Of a DNA stretch of 64,000 nucleotides, positions 62,575 through 64,000 are shown in pieces. Position numbers and translations under genes: made by a program. Position 1 is the stretch's first letter. Each line of letters starts with the position of its first letter. Below the pieces are notes generated by a model. It did no database searches and was not told the origin of the DNA. It saw only the letters and a list, made by a program, of their open reading frames with translations. Location: positions 1 through 64,000 of the forward strand of contig JALQPE010001846.1 of NCBI GenBank assembly GCA_030407315.1, given 5' to 3'. The DNA comes from Asparagopsis taxiformis (lineage: Eukaryota; Rhodophyta; Florideophyceae; Bonnemaisoniales; Bonnemaisoniaceae).

Positions 62575-64000
62575 CTAAGAAAGCCGGAGGAGTTTAACTT
62601 GTTGGCGGAACTGAGCTGGTTTTAGTGCTTTAGTTAGGACATCCGCTGCATTTTGTTCCGATGGGATGTGTTGCACTGTGATCCTGTTGCGTGTAATTTG
62701 TTCCTTGAGATAATGATACTTGACATCCAAGTGTTTAGATTTTGGCGTGGGGTGCGATGTGTTGGCTGTGGTTACTGCACCGGCGTTGTCCATGTTAATT
62801 GTTGTCGGATGTTTTTCTGCGTGATTGAGGTCAGAGAGGAGATGTCGAATGCAGTTGACGTGTTGAGCTGTGTGATACCCAGCAACGTATTCGGCGGCCC
62901 ACGTACTTGGTGCAACAAATCGTTGTCTCTTAGATTGCCAAGCCACGGGGGATCCATTATACATTATCACTGTTCCCGTGGTGGAGCGCCGAGTATTCGT
63001 ACAAGCTGCGAAATCGCTATCTGAATAAGCAGTTAATGTGCTCGTTAGTTTTGTGGAGTATGTCAGACCTCTTGTTTTGGTGTCCTTGAGGTATCTTAAG
63101 ACACGGAGGCCTGCATGCCATTGCTGTTTTGTGGGTTGATGTGAATATCTTCCCAGGTAGCCCGTGATGTACGCTATATCTGGGCGTGTGGAATCAGCCA
63201 GGTATCGTAGGCTTCCAACTAATGAATTGTAGTTGTAGGCTTTGATGTCGAGTGGTGTGTCGAGGTGTTTTGTGGTGTTAATTATGTCTGTCGCTATTGG
63301 TGAATTGGCAGACTTGGCACTAGTTAGCCCAAATTGGTGGAGAAGCTTGTCGATGTACGCTGGTTGTGTGATAGTGATGGAGTCTGAGTTGCGGGTAACC
63401 TTCCATCCCAGGATGTGTTCCACGGGGCCTAGATCTTTGAGGACATATTTAGATTGCAGATGTTGCTTTGCCGTTTCGCGGAGTTGTTGGCAATTGGAAA
63501 CCACAAGGAAGTCGTCTATGGTGATCACAAAGAAGACAAATTTGGTGTTGTCCTGTTTGGAGCGAAGGAGAAATGTGCAGCTTTCACTTGTGAGACGTGT
63601 GAAGTTGTGCAGCTCAAGGTGTTTGGATAAACCTCTGGTGAAGGTACTGCAGGCTTGTTTGGCGCCATAAATGTTGCCAGTGACTTTTCCCACATATCCA
63701 GGATACTTAAAAGAACCGTCGAATCGCGGGGGTTGATGGATATACAGGGGTTTGTCATCTCCAAACGTTTCGTGGAGGAACGCCGACTCTATATCCCAGT
63801 GATGCACGTCGTATCCATGTGCCGCTGCAATAGCCAGTGCCGTGCGTACTGCGTCGCGATCGGCCACGGGTGACGTGATGTTATCAGGGTCGTAGTGTAC
63901 GTTTGGTTTTTGCATGTCGCCGCGAAGATTACATCTTGTTTTCCGTGTCATTGGATTGCCATTGGCGTCGGTCTTTGTTTTAAGAACCATCTTGACGGGG
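62575..64000 (-). CDS. Copia Pol, RT and RNase H (partial)
   Basis: At least 471 codons are open with no stop: MTRKTRCNLRGDMQKPN, HWDIESAFLHETFGD, YGAKQACSTFTRGLS, the catalytic FVITIDDFLVVS, SLRYLADSTRPDIAY, and the RNase H motifs YSDSDFAACTNTRRSTTG and WAAEYVAGYHTAQH. It ends AADVLTKALKPAQFRQQV...LLRLS. It is the least damaged copia Pol segment here and may belong to an intact element. The frame continues past 64000. Confidence 0.9.
   Translation of the reverse strand, partial: PVKMVLKTKTDANGNPMTRKTRCNLRGDMQKPNVHYDPDNITSPVADRDAVRTALAIAAAHGYDVHHWDIESAFLHETFGDDKPLYIHQPPRFDGSFKYPGYVGKVTGNIYGAKQACSTFTRGLSKHLELHNFTRLTSESCTFLLRSKQDNTKFVFFVITIDDFLVVSNCQQLRETAKQHLQSKYVLKDLGPVEHILGWKVTRNSDSITITQPAYIDKLLHQFGLTSAKSANSPIATDIINTTKHLDTPLDIKAYNYNSLVGSLRYLADSTRPDIAYITGYLGRYSHQPTKQQWHAGLRVLRYLKDTKTRGLTYSTKLTSTLTAYSDSDFAACTNTRRSTTGTVIMYNGSPVAWQSKRQRFVAPSTWAAEYVAGYHTAQHVNCIRHLLSDLNHAEKHPTTINMDNAGAVTTANTSHPTPKSKHLDVKYHYLKEQITRNRITVQHIPSEQNAADVLTKALKPAQFRQQVKLLRLS

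Larger units (their letters stand above)
62381..64000 (-). mobile_element. Copia element 5, 3' part (runs off the window)
   Basis: A minus-strand copia element of a family related to element 1: the LTR start is TGTCGGAAGATCA against TGTCGGATGATCA. The visible part is the 3' LTR and RT-RNase H; the 5' part lies beyond 64000. Confidence 0.88.

Overview
This is a eukaryotic, transposon-dominated window with long intronless reading frames, no operons, and no rRNA or tRNA genes that I can see. Gene-sized single-exon ORFs, Ty1/copia elements with very short LTRs and NB-ARC/WD40/TIR genes together suggest a multicellular red alga (Chondrus-like). That assignment is from memory and inference, not a database match.

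Layout. 1-13122 (all minus strand) holds a decayed and an intact copy of a gene whose product joins a ParB/Srx-like domain to a C-terminal 2-oxoglutarate/Fe(II) oxygenase-like domain. Next to them is a 1267-residue Tnp2/CACTA-like DDE transposase gene. Three intergenic arrays carry eleven copies of a 37-bp palindrome. 14082-14222 is a long imperfect hairpin. 14924-15583 is an array of about 19 units of 35 bp built on palindromes, running into a broken Gag gene (15872-17911). 18602-19177 is a small basic coiled-coil ORF with one in-frame stop.

20400-30224 is a copia element (125-bp LTRs, TSD TGGAT). A second copia element is nested in its reverse transcriptase in opposite orientation (23924-28636, 133-bp LTRs, TSD CTGAC). 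30765-38770 (minus) is the wreck of an NB-ARC-WD40-TIR gene, broken by a truncated copia element (about 32700-36588), a 62-bp inverted fragment and a hAT transposon (36659-38511). 39640-56276 is a third copia element (113-bp LTRs, TSD GTGCA) whose RNase H is split by an 11.9-kb insertion with 35-bp terminal inverted repeats (39912-51832). That insertion is full of tandem arrays and a 2.2-2.7 kb inverted repeat carrying 34-bp palindromes, and has no recognisable transposase. 56772-60932 is an intact NB-ARC-WD40-TIR receptor-like gene. 62381-64000 is the 3' part of a fourth copia element that runs off the window.

How it fits together. If the insertions are removed, the two NB-ARC-WD40-TIR genes were a divergent head-to-head pair about 1.4 kb apart; one survives and one was destroyed. 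The copia elements share a half-tRNA(iMet)-type primer site next to the 5' LTR where visible. They also share a short copy of the LTR 5' end placed 48-53 nt before the 3' LTR. The most unusual protein-coding material is the ParB/oxygenase gene beside a transposase and palindrome arrays, and the C-terminal-TIR NLR-like gene with a predicted N-myristoylation signal.
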